From Mycobacterium sp. ITM-2016-00318 (lineage in GTDB: Bacteria; Actinomycetota; Actinomycetes; Mycobacteriales; Mycobacteriaceae): 64,000 nucleotides of DNA. The notes beneath the pieces were generated by a model. That model was not told the DNA's origin. It saw only the letters and a program-made list of their open reading frames with translations, and did not search any database. Each line of letters opens with the position of its first letter. Position 1 is the first letter of the stretch. The position numbers and the translations under genes are program-made. The stretch is from assembly GCF_002968285.2 (NCBI RefSeq), contig NZ_CP134400.1, positions 3,286,001 through 3,350,000 on the forward strand, written 5' to 3'. Positions 20,123 to 30,100 of the stretch are shown piece after piece.

Positions 20123-21559
20123 GTGGCAGAAAAGACCGCCGACGACGTCATGAAGCAGATCAAGGACGAGGAAGTCGACTACGTCGACATCCGGTTCTGC
20201 GACCTGCCGGGCGTCGTCCAACACTTCTCGATCCCGGCGTCGGCCTTCGACGAGAGCGTGTTCGAGGATGGTTTGGCGTTCGACGGCTCGTCGGTTCGCG
20301 GCTTCCAGTCCATCCACGAGTCGGACATGATGCTGCTGCCCGATCCTGTGACGGCGCGCATCGACCCGTTTCGCGAGGCGAAGACGCTCAACCTCAACTT
20401 CTTCGTGCACGACCCGTTCACCCGCGAGGCGTACTCGCGCGATCCGCGCAACGTCGCCCGCAAGGCGGAGAACTATCTGGCCAGCACCGGTATCGCCGAC
20501 ACGTGCTTCTTCGGCGCAGAGGCCGAGTTCTACATCTTCGACTCGGTGGCCTTCGACTCGCAGATGAACGGCACGTTCTACGAGATCGACTCTGAGGCCG
20601 GCTGGTGGAACACCGGCGAGCCGTTCGAGTCCGACGGCAGCCCGAACCGCGGCTACAAGGTTCGCCCGAAGGGCGGCTACTTCCCCGTCGCGCCGTACGA
20701 CCACTACGTCGACCTGCGCGACAAGATGTGCACCAACCTGCAGAATGCGGGCTTCACCCTGGAGCGCGGCCACCACGAGGTGGGCACCGCGGGCCAGGCG
20801 GAGATCAACTACAAGTTCAATACGCTGCTGCATGCGGCCGACGACCTGGTGCTGTTCAAGTACATCATCAAGAACACCGCGTGGCAGGCGGGCAAGACCG
20901 TGACGTTCATGCCCAAGCCACTGTTCGGCGACAACGGCTCGGGCATGCACGCCCACCAGTCGCTTTGGAAGGACGGCAACCCGCTCTTCCACGACGAGTC
21001 CGGCTACGCGGGCCTGTCGGACACGGCGCGCCACTACATCGGCGGCATCCTGCACCACGCACCGTCGCTGCTGGCGTTCACCAACCCGACGGTGAACTCC
21101 TACAAGCGCCTGGTGCCGGGCTACGAGGCGCCGATCAACCTGGTCTACAGCCAGCGCAACCGATCGGCCTGCGTGCGTATCCCGATCACGGGCAACAACC
21201 CGAAGGCCAAACGCCTCGAGTTCCGCTGCCCCGACAGCTCGGGCAACCCGTACCTGGCGTTCGCGGCGATGATGATGGCCGGCCTAGACGGCATCAAGAA
21301 GAAGATGGAGCCGCAGGCGCCGGTCGACAAGGACCTCTACGAGCTGCCGCCGGACGAGGCCGCGGGCATTCCGCAGGCGCCGACGTCGCTCTCGGCGGTG
21401 ATCGACAAGCTCGAAGAGGACCACGAATACCTCACCGAGGGCGGGGTTTTCACCGAGGACCTGATCGAGACCTGGATCTCCTACAAGCGTGAGAACGAGA
21501 TTCTGCCGATCCAGATCCGACCTCACCCGTACGAGATCGCGCTGTACTACGACGTGTAA
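20123..21559 (+). CDS. glnA1: Glutamine synthetase type I
   Basis: 478 residues. It makes glutamine from glutamate, ammonia and ATP as a dodecamer. The GS signatures are [29 protein letters not shown], the ATP-site segment [18 protein letters not shown], and NRSACVRIP. The adenylylation tyrosine is Y406 in [11 protein letters not shown], matching the residue modified by GlnE, which is encoded about 12 kb downstream. The start is GTG behind AAGGAGAG. Confidence 0.96.
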   Translation: MAEKTADDVMKQIKDEEVDYVDIRFCDLPGVVQHFSIPASAFDESVFEDGLAFDGSSVRGFQSIHESDMMLLPDPVTARIDPFREAKTLNLNFFVHDPFTREAYSRDPRNVARKAENYLASTGIADTCFFGAEAEFYIFDSVAFDSQMNGTFYEIDSEAGWWNTGEPFESDGSPNRGYKVRPKGGYFPVAPYDHYVDLRDKMCTNLQNAGFTLERGHHEVGTAGQAEINYKFNTLLHAADDLVLFKYIIKNTAWQAGKTVTFMPKPLFGDNGSGMHAHQSLWKDGNPLFHDESGYAGLSDTARHYIGGILHHAPSLLAFTNPTVNSYKRLVPGYEAPINLVYSQRNRSACVRIPITGNNPKAKRLEFRCPDSSGNPYLAFAAMMMAGLDGIKKKMEPQAPVDKDLYELPPDEAAGIPQAPTSLSAVIDKLEEDHEYLTEGGVFTEDLIETWISYKRENEILPIQIRPHPYEIALYYDV

Positions 21560-21574
21560 GTCCAAGTTCGTCGC

Positions 21575-21631
21575 TACGAGTCCATCCGCTCGGCAAATCA
21601 CAGCTCAGACCGCCGAACGGGTGGACTCGTA
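21575..21631 (+). terminator. Long hairpin after glnA1
   Basis: A 20-bp stem (21575-21594 with 21612-21631) has one C-A mismatch and one U-G wobble around a 17-nt loop, 16 nt past the glnA1 stop. The outer arm TACGAGTCCA/TGGACTCGTA is perfect. There is no T-tract, so it may end or stabilise the glnA1 mRNA as mycobacterial stem-only terminators do. Confidence 0.6.
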
Positions 21632-21762
21632 AGCGTCCGGCCGCAGGTGGCCGTAGGGCGTCGAGAGTCGCTGGCGCAGTGAATCTCCGGCAGCGTGACG
21701 ACCTTGTCCTGGTCGGCAACGCCGCGCTCGGCCTCGGACCTGCCCACGCCGTTAGCAGTCGG

Positions 21763-21993
21763 TCAACCCGGGCACACCTCGGACTGGGCCTTGACGTCGA
21801 TCTGTGCGAGCTGTTGGGGATCTTCCCCGGCCATGAGCTTGCCCATGATGAATTCCTGATATCCCGCCTGGCCGCCGCTGGCGATCGCCGCGCAGATCTC
21901 CTCCGGAGTTGTCGCACTGGCCGTCCCGGCACCCAGCAGAGAGCTGATGGTGATGGCGCCGCCCAAGAGGGCGGCTGTGATCGTCTTCTTCAC
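21763..21993 (-). CDS. Small secreted protein
   Basis: 76 residues from GTG 21993. It has a clear Sec signal peptide (VKKTITAALLGGAITISSLL, cleavage near GTASA-TTP). The mature part is about 50 residues with two cysteines (EEICAAI and SEVCPG) that could form one disulfide. An AAGGGGAT ribosome-binding site favours the GTG over the ATG 51 bases upstream. I recognise no family beyond the general mycobacterial small exported Cys-pair proteins. Confidence 0.65.
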   Translation of the reverse strand: MKKTITAALLGGAITISSLLGAGTASATTPEEICAAIASGGQAGYQEFIMGKLMAGEDPQQLAQIDVKAQSEVCPG

Positions 21994-22380
21994 GAGGTGG
22001 ATCCCCTTCCAGTCGTTTCCTGTCCGCATGTTCTTCGCGGACATGCGCTTAAGCTACACCCCAGCGCATGTGCTAGCTAAGCGTTCGCGAGATTGCTGGG
22101 ATCGCGCCAATCTTCCCCGCACACCCGATAAGAATCTGACAAAGAGCACGTGTGTAATATGCATCCTTCTTGATTAGAACCCACAGGGCGGCAATCGTAT
22201 GCTGATTTCACCAACCGGCCAGGCGCGCACTGACAGCACATGGATGTGTTAGCTTGGAGCAGGTGTCGGGAATAGCTGGCATCGGATGGTTGCCCTACGG
22301 TTGTCGTGGTCGAGTCGAGACTGCCGAAACCGCAAGTTCATCGCGTTGCAACCACAGCGCAGCGATAATCGAAGCCGCGT
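21994..22380. other. Non-coding gap, 387 bp
   Basis: Lower GC than the flanks. It contains the likely promoter region of the small secreted protein gene on the minus strand. I see no convincing gene, RNA or repeat here. Confidence 0.5.
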
Positions 22381-22662
22381 CTACTCGCCGATTCGCGTCG
22401 CGGTCACCACGTCTTGACCGCTCGCGTCCTTGCCGACGCTAATCTCGAACTTCGTCCCGTCCGGGCCGTTCAGGTAAAGGTGCTGATTGACAGTGAGTGT
22501 GTCCCACTCCGTCGAATCGCCGCCGCACGCGGCCAACAGCGACACGGCGAGCACGGCGCCGGTCGCGACGCCGAGCGCGAAGCGCCTCACAGGCAACAGC
22601 GCTCGGGTCCGGCGGTGATCCTGTCCCGTCGGCGCGGTTGTCGAATCTCGCTTCTCGGTCAT
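22381..22662 (-). CDS. Small putative lipoprotein
   Basis: 93 residues from ATG 22662 (MTEKRDSTTAPT), preceded by GGACGG. A basic region (HRRTRALLPVRR) and a hydrophobic stretch end in the lipobox LLAAC-GGD, so the mature protein of about 48 residues should be lipid-anchored. The mature part contains WDTLTVNQHLYLNGPDGTK. No family is recognised. Confidence 0.62.
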   Translation of the reverse strand: MTEKRDSTTAPTGQDHRRTRALLPVRRFALGVATGAVLAVSLLAACGGDSTEWDTLTVNQHLYLNGPDGTKFEISVGKDASGQDVVTATRIGE

Positions 22663-22990
22663 GGCACCGTCCAATCCTGTTCAAGCGGTCATGATCAACT
22701 TGAGGTTACGGAGAGCCGGCCATTCGGTTCAGAACTTTTCCTACTCCATCGTCCAAAAACAACCGGGACCTGCCGTATCCATTCGCGGAGCGTCCGCAAC
22801 GGTGTCGCGTCGTTCGAGCAACGCCAACGGCCGGAACATGATTGAGCTGCAGGTTTATTCAACGCCAACACGGCAAACATCGAGAACGCCGAGGATCCGG
22901 TTCGCGTTTACTACTACAACGTTTTGATTTGTTCCGCATTGGGGCGGGCGAGTTCGTTTCGCCCGGCCCTTTTGCACGTTAGGGTCAACT
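22663..22990. other. Non-coding gap, 328 bp, with an orphan terminator
   Basis: This gap lies between divergent genes. No good start or open frame is visible. A short stretch at about 22855-22925 would translate as FNANTANIENAEDPVRVYYY but has a stop immediately upstream, so it may be a gene remnant. A strong intrinsic terminator on the plus strand follows at 22942-22973. Confidence 0.45.
22942..22973 (+). terminator. Intrinsic terminator with T-tract
   Basis: The stem pairs GGGCGGGCGA with TCGCCC(G)GCCC (one bulged G) around a 7-nt loop, followed directly by TTTT. It lies 17 bp before doxX and after no recognisable plus-strand gene. Such L-shaped terminators are uncommon in mycobacteria. 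Confidence 0.6.
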
Positions 22991-23533
22991 ATGACCAACC
23001 TGGACACCCGGTTAGCGGGTTATCACTCCCCTGTTTTGAGCGCTTTCCGCATCATTTTTGGTCTTCTCTTTACGCTGCACGGCTCGCAGAAGCTGTTCGG
23101 CTGGCCGGTCGCGGCGCCGGGTGGCACGGCCGAGGTGGGCTCATTTCCGTACTGGTGGGCGGGCCTGATCGAGTTCGTCCTTGGCATCCTGATCACGGTC
23201 GGGTTCTTCACCCGGATCGCGGCGTTCATCGCGTCGGGCGAGATGGCGTTCGCGTACTTCTATCAGCATTGGCCGCCGCTCAGCGGTGGCGGCGAGACGG
23301 CGAGCTTCTGGCCGATCGCCAACGGGGGCGAATTGGCCATCCTGTTCTGTTTCGGGTTTCTGTTGCTCGCGACGACGGGTGCGGGCACATTGTCGGCCGA
23401 CGCACGTCGGCGCGGCGGCTACGGGCGTACCGCGGATGCTCCGCCACGACGGGTTGAGCGTGTGGCCGATGACCGTTACCGCGACGATGTACCACGCCGA
23501 CGGGGCGGCCTGTTCGACCGCTTCCGGCGCTAA
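22991..23533 (+). CDS. DoxX family membrane protein
   Basis: 180 residues. DoxX-type four-helix topology is visible: LSAFRIIFGLLFTLHGSQKLFG (written in part), GLIEFVLGILITVGFFTRIAAF, and GELAILFCFGFLLLAT. A long basic cytoplasmic tail follows (residues 137-180, RRGGYGRTADAPPRR ... RFRR). Mycobacterial DoxX has been linked to a membrane oxidoreductase complex with SodA and SseA. Those partners are not nearby, so the role here is open. Confidence 0.85.
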   Translation: MTNLDTRLAGYHSPVLSAFRIIFGLLFTLHGSQKLFGWPVAAPGGTAEVGSFPYWWAGLIEFVLGILITVGFFTRIAAFIASGEMAFAYFYQHWPPLSGGGETASFWPIANGGELAILFCFGFLLLATTGAGTLSADARRRGGYGRTADAPPRRVERVADDRYRDDVPRRRGGLFDRFRR

Positions 23534-24181
23534 AGGCTTATCGCCTTCGCGGGCGATTGCTGATCGGAAGCCGCCGTCCGCAGCACATCGAACGGGGTGT
23601 TCGCGGCGCCGCCTCGCCAGCGAAAACTAACGCATCTGTATTCAAATCTTGGGATCGATCCCGAGCACCGTACCGCCTGACCGCTTGCCACCATGGTCGG
23701 TGGGCCCGCCGGAGGCCCCGCTAAGCAGCCGCTGACCGAGGCAAACAATTTCGTGCCTCTTCTCGTCCTGTCCTGCCCTACGCTTTCAGCCGGACCACAC
23801 CTCGAAGATGTGGGCCTCTAGCGGAGCCAAAAACGACAACTTGACGCGTTGCGAGCCTTCGACCCGAAGTTAGATGCAACTGATCTGAATCGATTCTTAC
23901 TGCACCTTTGATCTTGGCTATCCGAGAAACGAGACGAGGAGCCCAGCAAATATGGTTTGCTGATCTTGAGTGTGTTTTGTCTCCAACTGCGTTGAGCACG
24001 GCTTTCCCTCGCAGGCGCGACGGTTAGTGGCATCCGGGTAGTTGAAGACGAAAATATGCTGGTTTAGCGAACATGTTGAAGCTATGCCACAGGGATAACC
24101 TCCATTACGCTGATAAACAACTGAGATTCCCCTAAGAACCCGCCAGTCTTCTAGGTGTAATCAGCCGGGGGGAGGGGCGAC
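23534..24181. other. Non-coding gap, 648 bp, upstream of the giant gene
   Basis: No gene is supported. GC falls clearly between about 23,830 and 24,150, consistent with a promoter and 5' UTR for the gene at 24182. A near-perfect palindrome, CTTGGGATCGATCCCGAG, occurs at 23648-23665. A very G-rich ribosome-binding site, GGGGGGAGGGG, is at about 24167-24177. Confidence 0.5.
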
Positions 24182-27100
24182 GTGCTCAGCAAAGCTGTGG
24201 GGAAATCCAAGACTCGCGCCAAGAGAAGTAAAAGATCTGCTGACCCCGTGTCAGTTGAGGTAGCTCACTACTCACGTGCCGACATGCTCGGCACTCCTAC
24301 GCTCAATATGCAATTGCCCGCGGCAGTCTCGCCGTCACCGGGCCGAACCTCGAAGGGAACCGTCATGGGTTATGCGAAGTACGTCGGACGAGTCGGTGCG
24401 CTTGCGTTCGCACTCGGCCTCGGCGCAACAGTCGCCACTTCGACGCCTGGCATAGCTTTCGCCGAAGAGACCGAGCCGGACCCCAACATCGGGACCAACC
24501 AGCCAAACGAAACGCAACCGGATCCCACGCCGAACCCCGATCCGGACCCGACACCTCCACCTGCCGGGGAACAACTGCCCTCGGGCGAGAACAACCAACA
24601 GCAGATCAACAACGACAATGTCCAGACGACTCCTTCCGGCACCGAGGTCCGGTCCGCCGAGCCCGGCGCGGTGCTCAACACCGGCGGGTATCAGCAAGAA
24701 GAGCAACAGAAAGAGCAAAAGCCGGTCGAGCCGACGGGAACGACGCCGCCTCCGCCGCCTCCCCCGCCGGTCGTGTACGTGCCCCCGACTCCCCCGGTCG
24801 TCACGCCCAAGGATCAGGTGAACCAGCAGACGGTAATCGACGAGAAGGGCAAGTCGAAAGACGCTCAGCTGCAGGAGGAATCGGGCAACAAACTGAAGAC
24901 GACGCCGAGCCCTGAGCTGTCGCAGAATAACGTTGAAGCGGGCAATGGCGCTCAGCTGGGCGTTACGTCCGTGGACGAGAACGCCGACGATCTCAACTCC
25001 AACGGCGTGATGACGATGTTCTCGACGTCCGAGGACGACAACGACACCATGCAGACGATGGCGGCTGCAGCGGCCCCGGCGACGCCAACGCCGACACTCA
25101 CCTCGATATTCACCGGATTCTTGGCGCTCGTCGGTCTCGGCCCGTCGACAGGGGCAGGCACCCCGTCGTTCCCCTTCGTCCCTACGCCGATCTTCGACGC
25201 AATATTCGCCTTCGTTCGACGAATTGAGGCCACGTTCTCCAACGAAACCCCAAGCGCCAAACTGACCAATCCCGAGTATCAACAAAACGGCGACATGTCG
25301 GGCATCATCGAGGTCGAGGACGACTACGGCGACGGACACACGTACGTCGTTTCGCAGCAAGGCACCAAGGGCGTCGCCACAGTTGATGCCGAAGGCAACG
25401 TCACCTATACGCGATACGCGAACGCCCCGGCAGGGGCGGATACCTTTGTCATAACTGTCAGTGACGACACCGGTTTTCACATTCACTCATCGGGAACGCA
25501 GCACACCTCGACAGTGACTGTTACGACGACCGCACCGATCCCCGCTCCAAATCCGAGCACCGGGGTGACTAGCGGCCAAATCCCAAACACGACAGGGCAA
25601 CCGGTCAGCTTCGAAGTCGCCGGTGACGATCCGGACGCGGAAATGTTCGCGGTCAATGAACAGGGCCAGTGGACATTTACCCCGACGCCTGAGTTCCGTC
25701 ACGAAGCTGCCAACGAAGAAAACCCCATCACAGAGAAGACGTACACGGTCGACGTCCTGGACGCCCAAGGCAACGTGATCGACACCGTCGAGGTGACCGT
25801 GCCGGTCAGCAGCACCAACGAAGTGCCGGAGTTCGTGCCTCCAGGTAGCAACGCTCCTCCTCCAGAGATTTCAGATACTGGAGTCATCACAGGCCAGTTC
25901 CAGATCACGGACGGCGACTTCGACGAGCTGGACATCGAAGGCGAATCAGAATACGGACTTGTCGAGATAACCGGCCAAGATACTGATGCCGATGGTGTCA
26001 CCACCGTCTTCTACAAGGTGACGCCCTTTGATCAGGTTCCGCAGACGGCGGGCTTTGCCCCAATGACGATGATGGCCCTCGACGAGCCGGAGTCGGAAGA
26101 CTTCGGCGCGATGCGGATGATGGCATTTGAGGAGCCGGCGCCAGAAGACTTCGGCGCGATGCAAACAATGGCCTTCGATGAGCCTGAACCTGCCTCGTTC
26201 GCGGCTCTGGCGGCACCGCCCATCATCATCAACTTCACCATTCGCGACGGCTACGGCGGCGTTACTCCACTGCAGGTGACTGTGCCAGTCGATGAGAACG
26301 GCAACCCTACGGGCACAACGGTATTCACTTCGCCCGACCCGGAAACGGGTGAGATCGAGTTCACCGTCATAGCATCCGATCCCGACGGCGACCCCGTCAC
26401 CATTGAGGTGAGCGACCCACCCAAGGGCACCCTGACTCGTGTCGGCACCACGAACACTTGGGTGTACGCACCCGATCCCGGTGCGCGCCATGCTGCGGCG
26501 GCGCAGGGGGCGACGCTTGCCGAACGGACCGACGGCTTCACGATCACAGTGACCGACGGCGCGGGTGGAAGTGTTTCGGTTCCGGTGACGGTGAGTGTGG
26601 CTCCGCCGTTGGATGCCGATTCGGCAAGTGTGGTGCCGGTGAGTGAAACTGGGGCGCACGCCGCCTATGCGATCCATCCGGATGGCACTCGCGTGTATCT
26701 GGTGGATTCCGGGGGCTTCGCCGAAACGAACCCTGGCGTGGTGAAGGTGATCGACACCTCTACCAACGAGGTGGTCGACACCATCGATGTGGGCGACAGG
26801 CCGATCAATGTCGTTATGAGCAAGGACGGCAGCCGACTGTATGTCGTCAATCAGGGCAGTGGCGACGTCACGGTGATCAACACTGTCGACAACTCCGTTG
26901 TCGGGACCGTCGACATCGGTGACAACACCGACCCGTCCGGGTTGGCGCTCAGTCAAGACGGCAAGACGCTCTACGTCGCCCACACCACCACCGACCAAAC
27001 CGGCAAGCAAGGACACATCGCGGTCGTCGACACCGATCTCGTGGGCACCGCTAGTGACCCTGTGGTGCGTACCATCGACACCGGAAACCACGCGATCCGA

Positions 27101-30100
27101 GCGTTGTCTCTGCTCGAAAATGAAGACGGTTCCACCCTTTACGGTGCCGGCGTACTGGCCGACAGCCCGGGCACCTTCGACAAGGTCAGCGTTATCGACG
27201 TCGAAACCGGCGATATCACCCAGCCCATCACCGACTCCGTCGGGGATGTCATCGGCAGTGGGGTGGTCGTCAGCCCCGACGGCGAGCACGTCTACATCTC
27301 CGACGTCTTCCGCGGCGACCTCGTCGTGGTCAACACCGCCAACAACACCGTCGACCGCAGAATCCACGTCGGTGATTTCGCTCTGACGCCGACCCTCAAC
27401 GAAGACGGCACCCGCGCGCTGGTCCTCACCGGGACAGGCGCCACGGTCGTCAACCTGACCACCGACGACGTCAACCAAATCAACACCGGTGACCTGGCTC
27501 TGGCCCGCGCTGACTTCGTCCCCGGCGGGTCAGGCGCCTACGCCCTGGGCGGTACGGGCGTCGGCACAACCTACCTGGCCTATATCGGGGGCAACAACGC
27601 CAATACTGCACCCAGCATCCAGGTCACCGAGGTCAGCACCGATTCCACCACCGGCGCGGTCACCTATCAGGTCACCAACGGCGGCACCGCTGACCCCGAC
27701 GGCGACACCGTCACTTTCACCGGCTTCGCCCCCAGCGGCACCATTGTCGACAATGAGGACGGCACCTTCACCTACACCCCCAACAACGAAGCCATCGAAA
27801 ACGGCGACACCATCATCTTCTTCGCCAACGACGGCCACGGCGGCATCACCCCTGCACCCAGCATCAACTACCAAGCACCCACACTCAACGAGGCGCCAGT
27901 CGTTGATGTCGATTACGACACAGATCCGGATACCGGCGAGGTCACCATCACCGTCAATGGCAGTGACCCCGACGGCGGCGACGTCACTTATGCGGTGACC
28001 GCTGATCCGACCAAGGGCACATTGGATCAGACCGGCGCCAACACTTGGGTGTACACCCCCAACGCCGATGCGCGCCACGCCGCCGCGGCCCAAGGCGCCA
28101 CCGAAGCCCAACGCACCGCCACGCTCAACGTCGCGGTCACCGACGACGAAGGCGCCACGGTCACCGAGCAGATCAACGTCAACGTCGCTCCGCCATTGGA
28201 TCCTGAGGCGGCCACGGTGGGCCAGATCAGTTCCACCGCACCGCATACCGCGGTGTTAGTCAGTCCGGACAATCGTTTCGTCTATACCGTCGACATGATC
28301 AATCAGGACGGGACCCAAAACGGTCATGTGAACGTGATCGACACCACCACCAACCAAGTCGTCGACACCATCGAGGTGGGCAAGGGAGCCAACTCGGCGG
28401 TGTTAAGCAAGGACGGCACCCGGCTGTATGTCACCAACGCCACCGATGGCACCGTGTCGGTGATCGACACCAACATCGACACCGCCGACCCCACCGACGG
28501 CGCAGTCGTCGACACCATCACCGTTGCCGATCCAGTAGACCCAGCCACCGTGATCACCAACCCATGGGGGATCGCGGTGAGCCCCGACGGCAAGAACGTC
28601 TACGTGTCCTACACCGCTGAAAACTCCGCAGGCGATCCGCAGGGATACATCGGTGTCATCGACACCGACCAAGGCGAGCTCGACCGCACTATCGAGCTCG
28701 GTAACCGCCAGGTTCGCGGCGGGCTAGCGGTCAGCGCTGACAATTCCACGCTGTATGCCACCGGTGTAGGCCCCGTCGATGACTTCCAGGCGCCGCTCGG
28801 GGCGCCTCTGGTCATCGATTTGGCCACCGGCGGTGTCGATGACCAAGCCATCGACATCGACCACGCACTCGGCGTCGCGGTGAGCCCCGACGGCGAACGG
28901 CTCTACATCACCAGTTACGACCCCGACGGAGTCAATCCCGCCGAATTGGTCGTGCTCAGCACCGCTGACTATTCCGAGATCCACCGCATGGACGTCGAGG
29001 GCGGCGCCCTATTCGCCCCGTCCCTCAACGAAGACGGCACCCGTGCGCTGCTCAACACCAACTCCGGTCTGAAGGTCATCGACACCACCACCTGGGAGAC
29101 GACACCGGTCAGCGCCCCACCCACTGTGTTCATGCCGATCGCCGTCTTTACCCCTGGGGGGTCGGGCGCCTACGCCATCGCCATCGACTTCACTAATTTC
29201 GATATCGAAAAGCCCAGCTACCTGGCCTATATCGGGGGTAACAGCGCCAACACCGCACCCAGCATCGAAGTCGTGGAAGACAGCACTGACCCCGCCACCG
29301 GAGCGGTCACCTACCAGGTCACCAACGGCGGCAACCCCGACCCTGACGGCGACACCGTCACCTACACCGGGTACGCGGCCGACGGCACCATTGTCGACAA
29401 TGAGGACGGCACCTTCACCTACACCCCCAACACCGGCACCACAGAAGACACCATCACCTTCTACGCCAACGACAGCCACGGCGGCATCACCGCCGCCCCC
29501 ACCATCAACTACCAAGCACCCACACCCGTACCCGCAGACGGTGTCGATGCGACTGGGACAGCAGTCGGTCCCGTGGTGATCAACGCCGGCAAAAACCGGG
29601 CATATCAGCTGAGCTACGACGCATATACCGATTCGACTTACGTGACAGTAATCGATACCACCACAGGCGAATCCGTCGGTTCTGATCCGCAGCCGATACC
29701 CGGCGACCCCGCCATGTACGGGCCGCTGCAGGTCAGCCCGAACGGCGAATACCTCGTCGTCAGAGCGTACGACAGCGCCAACGCCAAGACTTACGTGGGA
29801 ATTTTTGATGCCGAGGACGGACATCCGATCAGTGGCGCGACGTTAGACGGCTACGCCGAACGAACCATGACCTACCACGGAGATCGTGCGTACCAACAGG
29901 CCAGCTTCGGCTCCTATAGCAACAACAATCAGAAGCAATCCGTCGCAATTTTCGACGCGGAGACAGGCCAGGCCCTCAACACTGTCCAACTCGACGGCGG
30001 CCAGCCTCAACTCATATTCGATGACACCAACAGCAAGGCTTACTTCTCCACATCGAATGACACATTCCTGCAGGAGACGACAAGGCTCCTCGTCCTCGAC

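Noticed and set aside
22254..22442. Plus-strand 62-codon frame
   Set aside because: Low-quality composition, no ribosome-binding site, and it runs into the antisense of the lipoprotein gene.
23648..23665. Palindrome as an operator or attachment site
   Set aside because: CTTGGGATCGATCCCGAG has no gene or repeat partner nearby; a single palindrome of this size is expected by chance in GC-rich DNA.
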